Source of the DNA: Ecdyonurus torrentis
Lineage: Eukaryota; Arthropoda; Insecta; Ephemeroptera; Heptageniidae
Direction of reading: 5' to 3'
Length of the DNA: 64,000 bases
NCBI GenBank assembly: GCA_949318235.1
Contig: OX439129.1
Coordinates: 3,596,001 to 3,660,000 of the forward strand
The notes under the pieces were generated by a model. It worked only from the letters and a program-made list of their open reading frames with translations, had not been told where the DNA came from and searched no databases. The position numbers and the translations under genes are program-made. Each line of letters begins with the position of its first letter. Within the stretch, counting starts at the first letter, position 1. Shown here piece by piece: positions 22,700-38,554 of this stretch.

Positions 22700-23725
22700 T
22701 GTAAAGCCCCAAAATTAAAACATATTTTTGAGTTGCAATATTATTATTGTAATAATAATATTCAATGCAGTAAGTGTTTAAAACTTAGCGCGCGAAAGCG
22801 GAGTAAGTCAAATCAACCAATAGCAAAGCATCGATAGGCGCTGCCAGCGACCACATGTTTGGTAATGTAAACAAAAGGTAAATTTATATAATCATGTTTA
22901 ATTGGCAGAAAATATATGTCATTTAAGGGTATTAAATTGCAGTCATATTAAGTAGCATTCAGTTTGTAAATGTAGAAGTTCTAGTTATAATTTGAACTCT
23001 ATGGTTTGTAAAATAATTATAGTAAACATGCGTATTGGTAGACGTTCAGTAAAGTCACAAATTAATTAAAGCAAACGTCAGTATTGGTCATCGTAAACAA
23101 GTCTATTGTATTTGGCAACCCCACTCTGTCCAGCAAGCGGAAATTGCTGTGGACAAGCGTTGAAAAGTGGCTCTCGTTTCTGGAACTTGGACGGGAGTGG
23201 AGGCTGCCAAATGCGCTGCCCGGGCTGTTTTATGGCTGCCCATGATGATGACTGAGTGAAAGAGAGACGAGGTTTGGGAGAATAAACTGAGTAAGGTATT
23301 TGTATCAAATGTCTTTACATTCAAGTAAATATTCTTTAAGTATGAATATCTAAAATCCAGTTATTGCTTTGGTTTACTATAAATTAAGTTACCATCTTGA
23401 AATATACATTGGCTCTGGAATTGTTTGATAGAATTGCATCCTGTTTTATATCTTGTGCATTAATGGAAAATATAATACATGTAAAATATAATAGTGTTTG
23501 TGTTTTAATGGTGTAAATGGTATATTTCCTATCTCTAAATTAAGTAAAGCAAAGTTAAGGGTTAAATTTCAGAAAGTAGTTTTATATACTGTAAGCCTAA
23601 TAATAAAGGCAGGTTTAGCAGTATTTTATGTAACGTCGCCCAACAACAGAGCTATTGTTAAATATTTAAACCCCTAGACAAAAGAAAGGGATAAGTGTGA
23701 AGTAATTTATCCCGGGGGCGTTACA
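22700..23725 (+). repeat. 3' LTR of the nested element
   Basis: Direct copy of 17556-18582, starting TGTAAAGCC and ending GTTACA; followed by the AAAT TSD and then by the interrupted integrase reading frame. Confidence 0.9.
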
Positions 23726-24393
23726 AAATCTAGCTAAAAAACTAAAATTAATATGTCAAGAAGTTTATGAAAATAATAACAAATCTTTCCGGAAATATTC
23801 TAAAGCTCATAATAAGAAAGTAGAGAGGTGACTTTTAAAGATGATGACATGGTATGGCTGCACGACGACTCAGTGAAGAAAGGAGAATCTCCAAAACTCG
23901 CTGCTAATTTCAAAGGACCATTTCCTATAACAAGAATTTTGTCGCCTGTAAACTCAGAGATACAGTTGCCAAATAGATTAGTAGTCGTGCATAATAATAG
24001 GTTGAAGTTGTTTAAAAAAAAAAGACCCACTACTGCCGTGTCTGTCTCTCGTTCACAGGTTGCAGCATCAGATGAACCGCACGATGATACAAGAAAAAAC
24101 CCACAAACATCGACAAGCAAGCAAGATGCCCCACGTCAACGAGTGACACGTGACATCCCACGTTCGGATGAGTCCGAGAACGAGGAAAAAGACAATAACA
24201 GTATTGTGAGGGAGGAAGAATTACCCCTAAGACCCGGTGTGAGAGCCACACGAGGAAGGACAGTGCAAGGTTTCTATAGTAAATTCATGTAGTTTCGTGA
24301 TTTACAGACTTGAAAATCAAAACACAAATAATTATATAATTTCAAACTAAAAGTTATCATTTTTCTATAGAAAATAACTTTTATTGCAAAAGA

Positions 24394-25644
24394 TAGCTGA
24401 AGAAAATTAAATCTGATTCAAAAAGTAGACACCCAACCCTCTAGGATCGCTCTGAAAAAAATTATGTGTATTAAGGGAGCAATTCTAAGAATCATGACCA
24501 AGTTTGAGATTCCTAGGTTGATAACTCTAATTTTGGTGGCGCTAAAACCAAAAGTGGTAATTGCGAGCGCTGGAGCGGCGGAGCGCTTATAGGGATATTT
24601 GAGTACTCATATCTTGTCAAATATATGAGTTAGATATTTGAAACTTTTTTTACTTAAAGACAACTTACATGTTGCTTTAATCAAAGCATTAATTTTTGGT
24701 TAACAAAATTAATGCTCCAATTAATATTTTCTCAAAATGGTAGAAATCAATATATTTTTTGTTTCATAAAGGCATGCTACACACCGTTAAAAATTATTTT
24801 TGGCTCATTTACGGTCTAGGTGTATCAACCATGTTTATTTAAACATGTAAAAGTAATTGCCAAAATTTTTTAAAATTTTGGTGACCTTCAAATTAAGTCC
24901 CCAACATGACGATTTTTCTGAAATTCAACATGTTCGTGAGCAAATAAACCAAGTCCTTCCTAATTTTTAAAATATGTTATGCATGTGAGATGAAAGCTAA
25001 GAATGTGTACTTTTAGAAGCTACAATAATAGTTTTGCTTTTTTGCGTTGTCAATTTTTTACAGCGGTTTCTGTAGAGGCCTCCGCGCGGGGTTAGCGCGC
25101 CGCGTAGCACGGCTTACCGGCTCCTCGCATTAACTTTGCGAGCCTATAAAACTATGTCTGCTACCCCAAACTTGATTTTACTTTATATTAATGTAACTGG
25201 CATAATATGAAGAGTTATAATCCAAAATAAAAATGGTGCTTTTTGATTTCCATGAATCATGTTCGAGTGCCGTGTGAGTATGCAATACGCGGGCATTGAG
25301 TATGGCTTGTGTATAACATGAATCTCTCGTATTCAAACGTGACGTGGTTTCTGCAGCAAATTATCGCCTTTTTAAACCTTACAACTGTAACTAGGATAAT
25401 TTGCCTTCAAAAAAAAAATAAAAAAAAATCTCTTATCTCTCTCTCTCCCTTTTCTTATTTTTATTGTTTTTTTATTTTTTAGCGTGCCCGCGCGTGTGAA
25501 CAATACGATAATAGGACTTAAAGTTTGGCTTGTGTGTAAAGTGCACCACTCTTTTTCGAATATGACGCAATTTCTGCCACATATTATTGATAATTTAAAC
25601 CTAGCAACTTTAAAAAAAAAAAAAACTAAGCATTTCTTCTCTAT

Positions 25645-25686
<42 letters not shown>

Positions 25687-26881
25687 GCTATTTAAAAACT
25701 AGATTCAAACCAAAACTTAAGATAAGTGAATTTTGCGAGTATAGTAACTATATAGACCCGCAAATGTCACGTACATCATGTTTGAGTTTAAGCTTATTTT
25801 GCAATTTGCATTTTTAAGAACTCCTGGGGGGGGGGTAGGTTATGCATAATTTTTGGGAGGGGTGGGGGTAGCCAAATTATCCTAGTTACAGTTGTAAGGT
25901 TTAAAAAGGCGATAATTTGCTGCAGAAACCACGTCATGTTTGAATACGAGAGATGCATGTTATACACAAGCCATACTCAATGCCCGCGTATTGCATACTC
26001 ACACGGCACTCGAACATAATTCATGGAAATCAAAAAGCACCATTTTCATTTTGGATTATAACTCTTCATATTATGCCGGTTACATTAATATAAAGTAAAA
26101 TCAAGTTTGGGGTAGCAGACATAGTTTTATTTGCTCGCAAAGTTAATGCGAGGAGTCGGTAAGCCGTGCTACGCGGCGCGCTAACCCCGCGCGGAGGCCT
26201 CTACAGAAACCGCTGTAAAAAATTGACAACGCAAAAAAGCAAAACTATTATTGTAGCTTCTAAAAGTACACATTCTTAGCTTTCATCTCACATGCATAAC
26301 ATATTTTAAAAATTAGGAAGGACTTGGTTTATTTGCTCACGAACATGTTGAATTTCAGAAAAATCGTCATGTTGGGGACTTAATTTGAAGGTCATCAAAA
26401 TTTTAAAAAATTTTGGCAATTATTTTTACATGTTTAAATAAACATGGTTGATACACCTAGACCGTAAATGAGCCAAAAATAATTTTTAACGGTGTGTAGC
26501 ATGCCTTTATGAAACAAAAAATATATTGATTTTTACCATTTTGAGAAAATTTTAATTGGAGCATTAATTTTGTTAACCAAAAATTATTGCTTTGATTAAA
26601 GCAACATGTAAGTTGTCTTTGAGTAAAAAAAGTTTCAAATATCTAACTCATATATTTGACAAGATATGAGTACTCAAATATCCCTATAAGCGCTCCGCCG
26701 CTCCAGCGCTCGCAATTACCACTTTTGGTTTTAGCGCCACCAAAATTAGAGTTATCAACCTAGGAATCTCAAACTTGGTCATGATTCTTAGAATTGCCCC
26801 CTAATACACATAATTTTTTTCAGAGCGATCCTAGAGGGTTGGGTGTCAACTTTTTGAATCAGATTTAATTTTCTTCAGCTA
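24394..26881. mobile_element. fold-back element with 1-kb terminal inverted repeats
   Basis: Arms of about 1.01 kb (24394-25404 and 25872-26881) are reverse complements over their whole length with scattered mismatches. The ends read TAGCTGAAG and CTTCAGCTA, leaving TA as a possible target. The arms share a GC-rich block (GGCCTCCGCGCGGGGTTAGC) and a poorly conserved loop of about 470 bases. The loop contains a 33-base T run, a G run and a diverged copy (about 25480-25640) of the inner end of the left arm (about 25265-25400). No coding frame was found. It lies just downstream of the gypsy pol remnant. Confidence 0.85.
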
Positions 26882-27440
26882 AAATATTAACTAAATTATC
26901 AGTTAGAAATAAAATATTAAACAAAATTATATACCGTAAAAACCATAATTACCCTCAAATTATAAACATAATAAGAAAATTTTAATAATTATCATCATAT
27001 AACTATATATAAAAACTAAAAATTATATAAAACAAGAACACAATACTGTGATTAAAAATTCAACACTTTATTTGCGTTCAAATCTACTAAAAAAAATTAA
27101 AGTTTCAATAAGTAAAAGTTAGTATATTTAATCTATCAAAAAAACTTGTATTTTTAAATACTATATTTTAAATATCATATTTTAACTAAAAACTACCATA
27201 ATTAAATTACACGTAAAAAAAAAATATTTTACTCTGAAAAAAAGCTAAGTGTAAAAATAATATTTACAATAATATTATAGTAAAAAAATTAATTTCATCC
27301 ATAATTAACAATAACTATAAAACTTATGTTTAAATAAAAAATATTTGATGTTGTTTCAATTTCATATGCTTAAAATTATATATTATATTAACTAAAATAT
27401 TACGATTCAGTAAAATAATAATATCTAATAAAAATATAGT
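26882..27440. other. AT-rich spacer between two fold-back elements
   Basis: Extremely AT-rich, with many A runs and AAATATTA-type words. No frame or repeat boundary was recognised. By position it could be decayed gypsy 3' sequence. Confidence 0.4.
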
Positions 27441-30111
27441 CCAGACAGTGTGCGCAAAAATATCATTGGGAGGTCCAACAAGCTCAGAACTTATTAGATT
27501 TTTGATATGTTGTAGAACCTATAAATGGGTACCCCAGAAAAAAAGTACCACCCTGCAACCCTTGTGCTTAATCCGCCATCTTGGAAAAGGGTGAAAAAAG
27601 GGTGTTTCTCTATTTTCCTTATTGCTTTCTTTCTACCTGTGGTACAAAAAAAGTAAAAATATGTTCTTAAAGCTGAATAAATTTACTATCGATTGACATG
27701 CACAACATTTTTATGAAATTTTAATTAACGGAAATATTAAATGAAAAGCAAAAAGGGTTAAAATAAATTGTTCAAAAGGGCTTAAATATGCAGGAAATCT
27801 GGTTGGTACAAAAATTTACTTCAAATAAAACTTGTAGTAAATATTATCAGTATTGTAAAACTGTTTTTAATTTACAAGTGGGATAATTAGAAGTGCAACA
27901 GAAGCAAGTCAAAGGTAGCATGGTAGGGTCAGGACGGCACTTCCGCCCAAGTCTTATACATATGCCGTGCGCAGCGTGGAGTCTTTATGTTAATGGAGCA
28001 TAAGGGCTAATATCGCGTAACACGCACCTACTGCAAGAAATGCTTTTATATAAAACTAAATAAAAGTTATATAAACAAAGAAAAAAACTTTATTTGTATA
28101 TTTGTATTTATTTTAATGTACAGTATTATTGTGATTTGTGTATATTTATAGAGAAATATGTAAAAAATCTCAATTTAACCACTATTAATTATGGTATTAG
28201 AAAAAATAATTTCGCACTTATTGTTACTGCAGGTATTGTTTATGAATAATTTTATATTTTTTCGTCACTTATTTTACGAAGAAATTTTAATATTGAAAAA
28301 TTCACCATCGTATACTGAGGATCGAAACGTTAATTTGTTATTTTTTATTCCCTCAACAAAGTTTTGATGTGGTCGCAAGTTATATTTATTTACTTTATCA
28401 TTGCACTCTTAGATTTGCATGCGAAATGAAATAAAATACAAATTTAAAATTACATATCTGTCTACTTCAAAAAAATATATATATTTATAATATTTGTCAT
28501 AATAAAAAACACCGAATTGAAAAAAATATACCCAGTCTGCCTGGTTGCTTTTGCTATACTAATAATAATAATAAATATAATATAGAGATGAGATAGTATT
28601 ATGTTTTAATCTCCATAAAACGTGTTTATTGTCATAATGATTATATTTATTATAGTAATATAATTATTAATTGTTTCACATTTCGACTGTTGGAATGTAC
28701 TTTGCTTTTGCGTTTTTAAGATATAATACTATATTATTGTATATAGGCATGAATTGAACCAGAAAACAGACAGAGAAAATAGTTAAATACATTGACCAAC
28801 AGTTTAAAGCGCAGCCAAAATATATATTTCCCAATTAAATATTCTAGGAGAAAACCATTTATAATTATAATATTTGCATATAATAAATATATTAAATTCA
28901 GTTTAAAAAATTAGCAAATTTATATTTTAATGACTTTTTTGTGTGCATATAATGGTATACAAGATCTTTGCGAACATTATTTTACTTCAGATTAAAGGTT
29001 TCTTTGGCCGCTAACTTAACCCTGCAATAAATTACTATTTATTTCATTATAGTATTGAACTGCTAATGTACTTACATGCATATTTATTAAATATTATATA
29101 AATTATCAATAAAAGAAATGCATACAGTTCAAGATTATTACCCAGTTTTAAAGTTGAATTAATAAGTCGGTAGCATAAAAACTTATACTGTTTTGTCCTT
29201 AATATTAAAACTCTTTAAAACCTAGCAAAATTGCCAATGTTTAAAACTATATGAAATAAAAAAAATTATTATATGCAAATATTATAATTATAAATGGTTT
29301 TCTCCTAGAATATTTAATTGGGAAATTTATATTTTGGCTGTGCTTTAAACTGTTGGTCAATGTAATTACCTATTTTCTCTGTCTGTTATCTGGTTCAATT
29401 TATGCCTATATACTATAATATAGTATTATATCTTAAAAACGCAAAAGCAAAGTACATTCAAATAGTCGAAATGTGAAACAATTAATAATTATAATACTAT
29501 AAAAAATATAATCATAATGACAATAAAAACGTTTTATGGAGATCAAAACATAATACTATCTCATCTCTATATTATATTTATTATTATTATTAGTATAGCA
29601 AAAGCAACCAGGCAGACTGGGTATATATTTTTCAATTCGGTGTTTTTTATTATGACAAATATTATAAATATATATATTTTTTTGAAGTAGACAGATATGT
29701 AATTTTAAATTTGTATTTTATTTCATTTCGCATGCAAATCTAAGAGTGCAATGATAAAGTAAATAAATATAACTTGCGACCACATCAAAACTTTGTTGAG
29801 GGAATAAAAAATAACAAATAAACGTTTCGATCCTCAGTATACGATAGTGAATTTTTCAATATTAAAATTTCTTCGTAAAATAAGTGACGAAAAAATATAA
29901 AATTATTCATGAACAATACCTGCACTAACAATAAGTGCGTAATTATTTTTTCTAATACCATAATTAATAGTGGTTAAATTGAGATTTTTTACATATTTCT
30001 CTATAAATATACACAAATCACAATAATTCTGTACAATAAAATAAATACAAATATACAAAAAAAGTTTTTTTCTTTGTGTATATAACTTTTATTTAGTTTT
30101 ATATATAAATA

Positions 30112-32421
<2,310 letters not shown>

Positions 32422-33013
32422 TTCTTGCAGTAGGTGCGTGTTACGCGATATTAGGCCTTATGCTCCCTTAACATAAAGACTCCACGCTGCGCGCGGCATA
32501 TGTATAAGACTTGGGCGGAAGTGCCGTCCAGACCCTACCACGCTACCTTTGACTTGCTCCTGTTGCACTTCTAATTATCCCACTTGTAAATTAAAAACAG
32601 TTTTAAAATATTGATAATATTTACTACAACTATAATTTGAAGTAAGTTTTTGTACCAACCAGATTTCATGCATATTTAAGCCCTTTTGAACAATTTATTT
32701 TAACACTTTTTTGCTTTTCATTTAATATTTCCGTTAATTAAAATTTCATAAAAATGTTGTGCATGTCAATCGATAATAAATTTATTCAGCTTTAAGAACA
32801 TATTTTTACTTTTTTTGTACCACACGTAGAAAGAAAGCAATAAGGAAAATAGAGAAACACCCTTTTTTACCCTTTTTCCAAGATTGTGGATTAAGCACAA
32901 GGGTTGCAGTGTGGTACTTTTTTTCTGGGGTACCCATTCCTAGGTTCTACAAAATATCAAAAATTCAATAAGTTCTGAGCTTGTTGGAGTTTAAAACATA
33001 TACCTCCTGGACT

Positions 33014-34404
33014 AATAATCACTTTAATAATAATAGTTTTAAATCTCATAAAAAAATATACATAATTTTCTTATAACATCAAGAGATATGCAAAAAATTG
33101 TATGTAAAAAAAATTATTAATTATTTAATTCTAAATAATAATTGCAATATGAAAATAAACGAAATAAATTTTAATTTGAATGAAATATCAATTAGTAAAC
33201 GAAAAATTTACAATAATTTCTATTTATGTAATATTACTAAATGTAAAATCATAAAAATTTATGAAAAAATTAACACATTAACCATATAAGGCCAATATGT
33301 TATTTTCTTATATACAACAAATTTTATTCGCTAAATAAAATTCAATTTAATGTTATGTCATATATTGAAATACTGAATGAAAAGTATCATGCCATGCATA
33401 TTATTGCATTATCGCAAATTAATAATATCAATAATAATTATAATAATAATAAAACAATAAAATTAAAAAACAAAAGTTTTAAATCTTATAATAAAAATAT
33501 AATTATCATTCAAAATTTGAAGTTTATCCTGCAACTTGCTAAAATTTTATAGAAGCATTGAAAATTAACAAATTTCTAAGTATAAGAGAAACTTATAATA
33601 TTATAATGTTACAAACCTATTTTTGAATCTATTTTTGTATTTAACTATAAAACATTTTAATGCAAATTGTAATTTTTAAATATAATTCATATATCTATAT
33701 TTTACCGTATTTTTAAAAATAAAAAATAAACGTAATAAAAAGAAATAATGTAGAAAAAATGCGTAATAATCAATCTTTTGAAATAGTTGTTTAACAAAAA
33801 ATTTATATTTTGTTCTACTTTATACAAAAAAATTTTTAAAACCATTAACTAATAATCTAACTAATCTAACTTATTAATCTTGCTCTAATTTTCCAGTAAT
33901 TTAAACAGTTATAATTAACGTTGTTTGAAAAACAAATGCGTAATATGCAATATTTTGTATTACTTATATAACAAAATTTTTATTGTGTTATTTTTTATCT
34001 ATAATAATATTCAATGATTATGATTTAAAAATAATTCATAACAATATTAATTTTGAATAATAATTTTACTTATAAATAGCAATAATTATAAAATTCATTT
34101 TAATTTTATTAACTGAATTTCTTATGTATAAAAAGTTCTACATTATAAAAAGTAAGAAAAGAAAAAAATTTCAGTTAATTTTCATATGCTGTATAAGCTA
34201 CATAAACGGATGTTACTTTCCTATAATTTTGCTTACGAGTAAGTTCTCATATATTTTAAAAATGTATGTATTATGTCATGTCAGACTTTGCTTTTCTTCG
34301 CTTCCACGCAACACAACACCACATTTTATATTGCACAGATGCATAATAACTCGCCTGCTTAGTAATCATTCTTGGGGGCAAGAATTTTCCAAGAAGGGGG
34401 GTGA
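33014..34404. other. AT-rich region before the second LTR
   Basis: Very AT-rich, with short Asn/Lys/Ile-rich plus-strand frames (about 33098-33552 and 34124-34423) that I cannot assign. The last of these ends 'SKKGGDVT' where a purine tract abuts the LTR start, a layout common at the 3' end of gypsy elements. The region may therefore contain badly decayed env or 3' sequence of a gypsy element. That is inference from position only. Confidence 0.35.
34390..34404 (+). promoter_or_regulatory. polypurine tract before the second gypsy LTR
   Basis: AAGAAGGGGGGTGA immediately precedes the TGTAAC that starts the LTR at 34405. It suggests this LTR is the 3' end of an element rather than a solo LTR. 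Confidence 0.5.
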
Positions 34405-34873
34405 TGTAACCCGCGCGTTTTAATAATCAATTTGATTAATTAAATATAATATAAATCTATAAATTATGTAGAATTAGCCCTGTATACATATTCGCGTACA
34501 GAGTACAAAGTGTACCTCTGTATAATTTCACTGCACGTTGCAGTATTGCATTAATTGCGTGTGGTGCGTGCGAGGCGACGGGAAGGAAGGGATTCTCGAT
34601 CTAAGAGCGGCTTGAGGTGTCACGCCGACACCTCACGCTTTACATGTGTTTTATTATCACAAATTATTCCAATTTTAATTAATAAAATATAAGTGAAAAA
34701 TAGAATATTCTTTTATTTAAAAGTGAATATCTCCAAACTATATCAATAGATTATTAGTGATCGAGAACAACGAGACCGGCGGCAGAGCTAAGTGATTGTG
34801 GCGGAGCGGCTCCAAGACGGTGAATTCAAGGGACGTTTGTCAAAGCTATTCACTATTAAGGCGCAACGTTACA
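34405..34873 (+). repeat. gypsy LTR (probably 3' LTR)
   Basis: The 469-bp segment starts TGTAACCCG and ends CAACGTTACA. Its last 261 bases align with 12620-12890, but its first 208 (U3) do not match sequence upstream of 12620. It is either the 3' LTR of the 13-24 kb element after U3 replacement, or the end of a related, separate element. A perfect TSD was not seen. Confidence 0.7.
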
Positions 34874-36169
34874 TGAGTATTAAAAACTAAAAGCAATTTA
34901 TAATTTCTTAATTTTAAAATTTTAAAACATTCTTTCAATTTTTAATTTTAATTTTTACTTTAATAATTAATTAAAAATATTAACTTTTTATTGTCACTAG
35001 TTTATAGATTTGTATTATCATTAATTTATATTCCTTTATTCATCAGTAAAAAACTTATTTTTTTAGTAAGGTACTTGAAAAGTTGCTAAAAATCGTTAAA
35101 ATAGTAGCGCGACTAATTTTTTTAAATTTTGTTTCCATAAGGTGTGTCTGCATGGCATAATATTGATTTAGCTTCCAAGTGATTTTAATAATGAATAACA
35201 TCTCTTAGCATAGGACAAACTTAGATCATTTTTTAATTTTTTGTTTTAATTATTTATATTTTTCTTTAATATTTGAGATAGTAGTTTAAGCTATTAAAAA
35301 TACTAATGCTCTCATCAATATTGTTTAGTGTTTTTATACTTCTAAAGTAAGACATAGTCAAAATATTTAGTGATGTCACATGGCTTTATACACTTTATTA
35401 TGTACACACGTGCATACTATGTGAATCCACATTACTGCATGTTGGATCCATAAATACCAAGGCCACATAAAAAGGACTCGTTTTAACAGTTTAAAAATAC
35501 TTATAAATACTTTGAGAGCATAGGTTAAATTATTATCTTAAGTTTGTGAAAATAATAATTAAAAAAAAATCCCAAAGAAAATTCCATATATATAAATTCA
35601 TATAATTCAAATATAACTTTTCTCTCCTAAATATAGTTCAGTTATAACTTTTTTAATTCAGAAATGTTGAAATTTATGTGTTTTATAAGAATAACAAGGT
35701 AGAATTTTAAAAATAAATAAATAAAATAAAAACGCATAATTTTTATTTATGCAAACTGTTATTTTTTCTTTTTGTAAACATAAATACAAAATAAATATTT
35801 TAAAATACATTCAAAAATAATAACAATATATTTATGAATAGAAAATTTCAACATTATAAAATAATTATAAATTTTAAAAACTTAGAAATTATAATTAAGT
35901 TTAAGTATACATTAAAAATATAAGTGCAATATTTTTAAAAAATTACAATTATTATTATTTAACCTAAACAAATTATTCTATTTAATTTTTAAAAGTTTCT
36001 TATTTAGCATTTATTTAAAAAAAATAATATATTTATACATTATAAATTAAAAAAAAAATATTTAGTTTTTAATTATTTAAATATATTTTTATTACTATAA
36101 ATGATACAAAAATTCGTATAAAGTAAATTATTTAAAATAAAAATGCAAATGAAATTCTTTTCTATTGTA
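34874..36169. other. AT-rich non-coding region with MITE debris
   Basis: No gene. Around 35135-35225 are words shared with the 6.1-6.9 kb MITE-like module (GTGTGTCTGCATG; GAATAACATCTCTTAGCATAGG). About 35425-35545 is a diverged copy of 37865-38000 (CATGTTGGAT ... TTTTAACAGTTTAAAAA ... TTAAATTATTATCTTAAGT). Confidence 0.45.
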
Positions 36170-37489
36170 CAGGGTGTCCGTAAAGTCTTTGAGGATGTTT
36201 CGACATAAAGAAAACACACAAAACTCAACGTAAAATTAACTTTTAATACATCAAATTAAAACTTAGATTTTTATACTTTTGAAACTTTAAACAGTTTTAA
36301 AAGCAAATATAAATGAATTTGGCTAGAGAAGAAAAAGCAAAAAATGTTATTTTATCGAAATATTTTTACTTTTTTTTTTACTTTACATTATGGTATCCTT
36401 ACGTGGGCACCGTTGGCTGCGTGACAGACGTCCAAACAAACCTCTATCCTAGCTAGCGCCACATATTATGGAGCATTTGCGGCGTGATGGACTGGATGGT
36501 GGCGATGATCCTCTGCTTCAGCTCTGGCTTGCCATTTACTGGTGTTTTAAAGACTTTATTCATATCGTAGCCCCAGAGGGAAAATTCTGGAGGAGGGGGG
36601 GTCTGAGAACGAGTAGATATAAGGGCCCATGCAATAGGTCCATCTTGACCAATTCATCTACCTGGAAACACCATATATACATTTTGTATGAATGATATTA
36701 TGTGCCCAATGTAATGGAGCACCGTTTTAACCCCACTCTTGCTGTGCTTGAAGCAACTGAGGGATCGCAAAATTTTCTAGCATATCCAGATTATTATCCC
36801 GACTGCCTGTTGGATCTTGGAAAAAGAATGGGCTGATCATTCTGGTCATGTGGGATAACTACCTGGATATGCTAGAGAATAGTGCAATCCTCCAGCGTCT
36901 TAAAGCATAGACAGAGAGGGGTCATGATCTCACATTCCAACAAGATGATGATGCTCCACCACATTGGGCACATAATGTCCCCTACTCGCTTAATAAGGTG
37001 ATTCCAATTAGATGGCTTGGTCGAGAAGAGCCTATTGCATGTGTGAAATGACCTCAGCCCCCCCCCCCCCCCCCCCCAGTTATCTTCCTCTGGGCATACG
37101 TCAAGGAAACAGACTTCAAAACACCAGAGAGTGACGTGAGAGAGTTGAAGCAGAGGATCACCACCACTCATTCCATCACGCCACAAATGCTCCATAATGT
37201 GTAATAATGTATAATGATCTGCACGTGTGTCGCGCAGCAATCTTTGCCCACGTAGGGGTGAATTAATGTAAAGTTTTAAAAAAATTGCTGTATAAAAAAG
37301 AACAGACAAAATCACACTTTTTGCTTTTTTCATGTAGCTGAGGAAATAACTATTTGATTTTAAATGTTTATTTATTTTCAAAATTATCAAAATTAAGCTT
37401 TAAATTGATGTATAAAGAGTTAATTTTACGTTAAGTCTTGTGTGTTTTCTTTACGTCTAAACATCCTCAAAGACTTTACGCACACCCTG
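36170..37489. mobile_element. palindromic mariner-derived element, copy 1
   Basis: Flanked by TA, with inverted ends starting CAGGGTGTCCGTAAAGTCTTT / CAGGGTGTGCGTAAAGTCTTT. Both halves carry, in opposite directions, remains of the C-terminal coding part of a mariner-family transposase: the plus strand reads toward the right end and the minus strand toward the left end. Recognisable pieces include 'HLRRDGLDGG' antisense to the usual 'ITPQMLHNV' region. A 20-base C tract sits at 37058-37077. Frames are broken by stops and deletions. It is more decayed than the copy at 56141. Confidence 0.72.
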
Positions 37490-38554
37490 TATATATATAT
37501 ATATATATATAATGCTTCACTATTAACAGTGCTAAAAATAATTGAATAATACTTACTTGTTACTTTCTGCAAAAAAAATATTAATAACAATAATAACAAC
37601 AAGGGTTAAAGCTTCTACACGCTGGTTACATTATTATCTTATAAAATCAATGTTTATCTACGAATAGAAAACTTTATCAACCTATCATTTTTAATGAACT
37701 TTTATTATAAAGTTATTATGAACTTAAAATTTATATAAATATCTGCGTATCAAACATAATTTTTTATTTCATCATTTCATATCTGCAATAACTTAAACTT
37801 CATTGTTTACATAGAATTATAATTATTTATGTATCGCGTGTATGCATTTATGTTAAAGTCGACGCCATGTTGGATAACTCAATAACGTTGATGGCATAGG
37901 ACAAAAATCATTTTGACAGTTTAAAACCACTATGCAATATTTTTAAGAGCAATGATGTTGTAAATATGTTAAATTAGTATCTCAAGTAAGTGAGAAAAAT
38001 AACGATAACAGAAAAATAACGGATTGCCCTAAAAAAATTGGCTTAAATAAAGTTTATCCTATGCTGAGCAATGTTATTCACTACTCCAGTATGGCCTCTA
38101 AGCGCAATAAATATGACGTCATCCACATTCTCCTTATAGAATATTATTTTCAATACTTTATTTATTATTTGCAGTATTACTTACTTTAACTTTAGTCTTA
38201 ATATCTGTTTATTTATTGACATTAAAAAAATAACATTTTATTTTATTATTTAATAAATGCAATAATCCTAAGTTGTACATTTTATTTACATATATTAATA
38301 ATGGAGGTTGTCAAATTAGCGTGTAAGAAGTCCCGGGAAAACTAAGGGTCCTCTAATTAAATAATACGCTTATGGTAAAAAACAGTTGTTTTTTTTTGTG
38401 ATTTTTTAGAAAACTTCTTTACCGATTTCGGACAAAATTTAAATGAGAGATTCAAGACACACTTTTACGTGTTTTAAAATATAGTCATTTTTAAGGATTT
38501 TTTTTATCCGATAACCTTCATTATTTACTCTTTAATATTACCTTTTTAATGTTT
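37490..38554. other. non-coding region with dispersed-repeat fragments
   Basis: No gene. About 37865-38110 carries words of the MITE-like family seen at 6.1-6.9 kb in reverse orientation (TTTATCCTATGCTGAGCAAT), and a second copy of the 35.4 kb segment. The rest is AT-rich. Confidence 0.45.

Larger units (their letters stand above)
17556..23725 (+). mobile_element. nested gag-only LTR retrotransposon (6.2 kb)
   Basis: Two direct LTRs of about 1.03 kb (17556-18582; 22700-23725) both start TGTAAAGCCCC and end GGGGGCGTTACA. They differ at roughly a dozen visible positions, so insertion is fairly recent. AAAT flanks both ends (17552-17555, 23726-23729) as a 4-bp TSD. A primer-binding site follows the 5' LTR and a purine tract precedes the 3' LTR. 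The 4.1 kb interior has a tandem-repeat leader, a gag-like zinc-knuckle frame and a piggyBac-like insertion. No protease, RT or integrase was found. It sits inside the integrase gene of an older gypsy copy, and must move using proteins from another element. Confidence 0.9.
17003..24292 (+). pseudogene. gypsy integrase, split by a nested LTR element
   Basis: The first part is 17003-17555 and the second 23730-24292. The N-terminal part has zinc-site Cys residues ('CSSC'), the first catalytic Asp ('GIDITQLP') and the second ('FSDLGRQF'); frameshifts follow near 17425 before '...KKMRTPFSLIQDELPE'. The coding sequence breaks at 17555 where the LTR of the nested element begins. It resumes right after that element with the integrase C-terminal segment ('DDDMVWLHDDSVKKGESPKL', 'FKGPFPITRIL', 'NRLKLFKKK') and a Ser/Asp-rich tail ending 'GFYSKFM'. 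A stop also lies near 23829. The tail resembles the pol end of the minus-strand element at 62078, so the two gypsy elements are related. Confidence 0.82.

Noticed and set aside
17556..23725. Segmental duplication explaining the 1-kb repeats
   Set aside because: TG...CA-type ends, TSD, primer site and purine tract show that they are LTRs.
28048..30111. A separate inner palindromic element inside the larger fold-back
   Set aside because: Both palindromes become one continuous inverted repeat once the LINE at 30112-32421 is removed.
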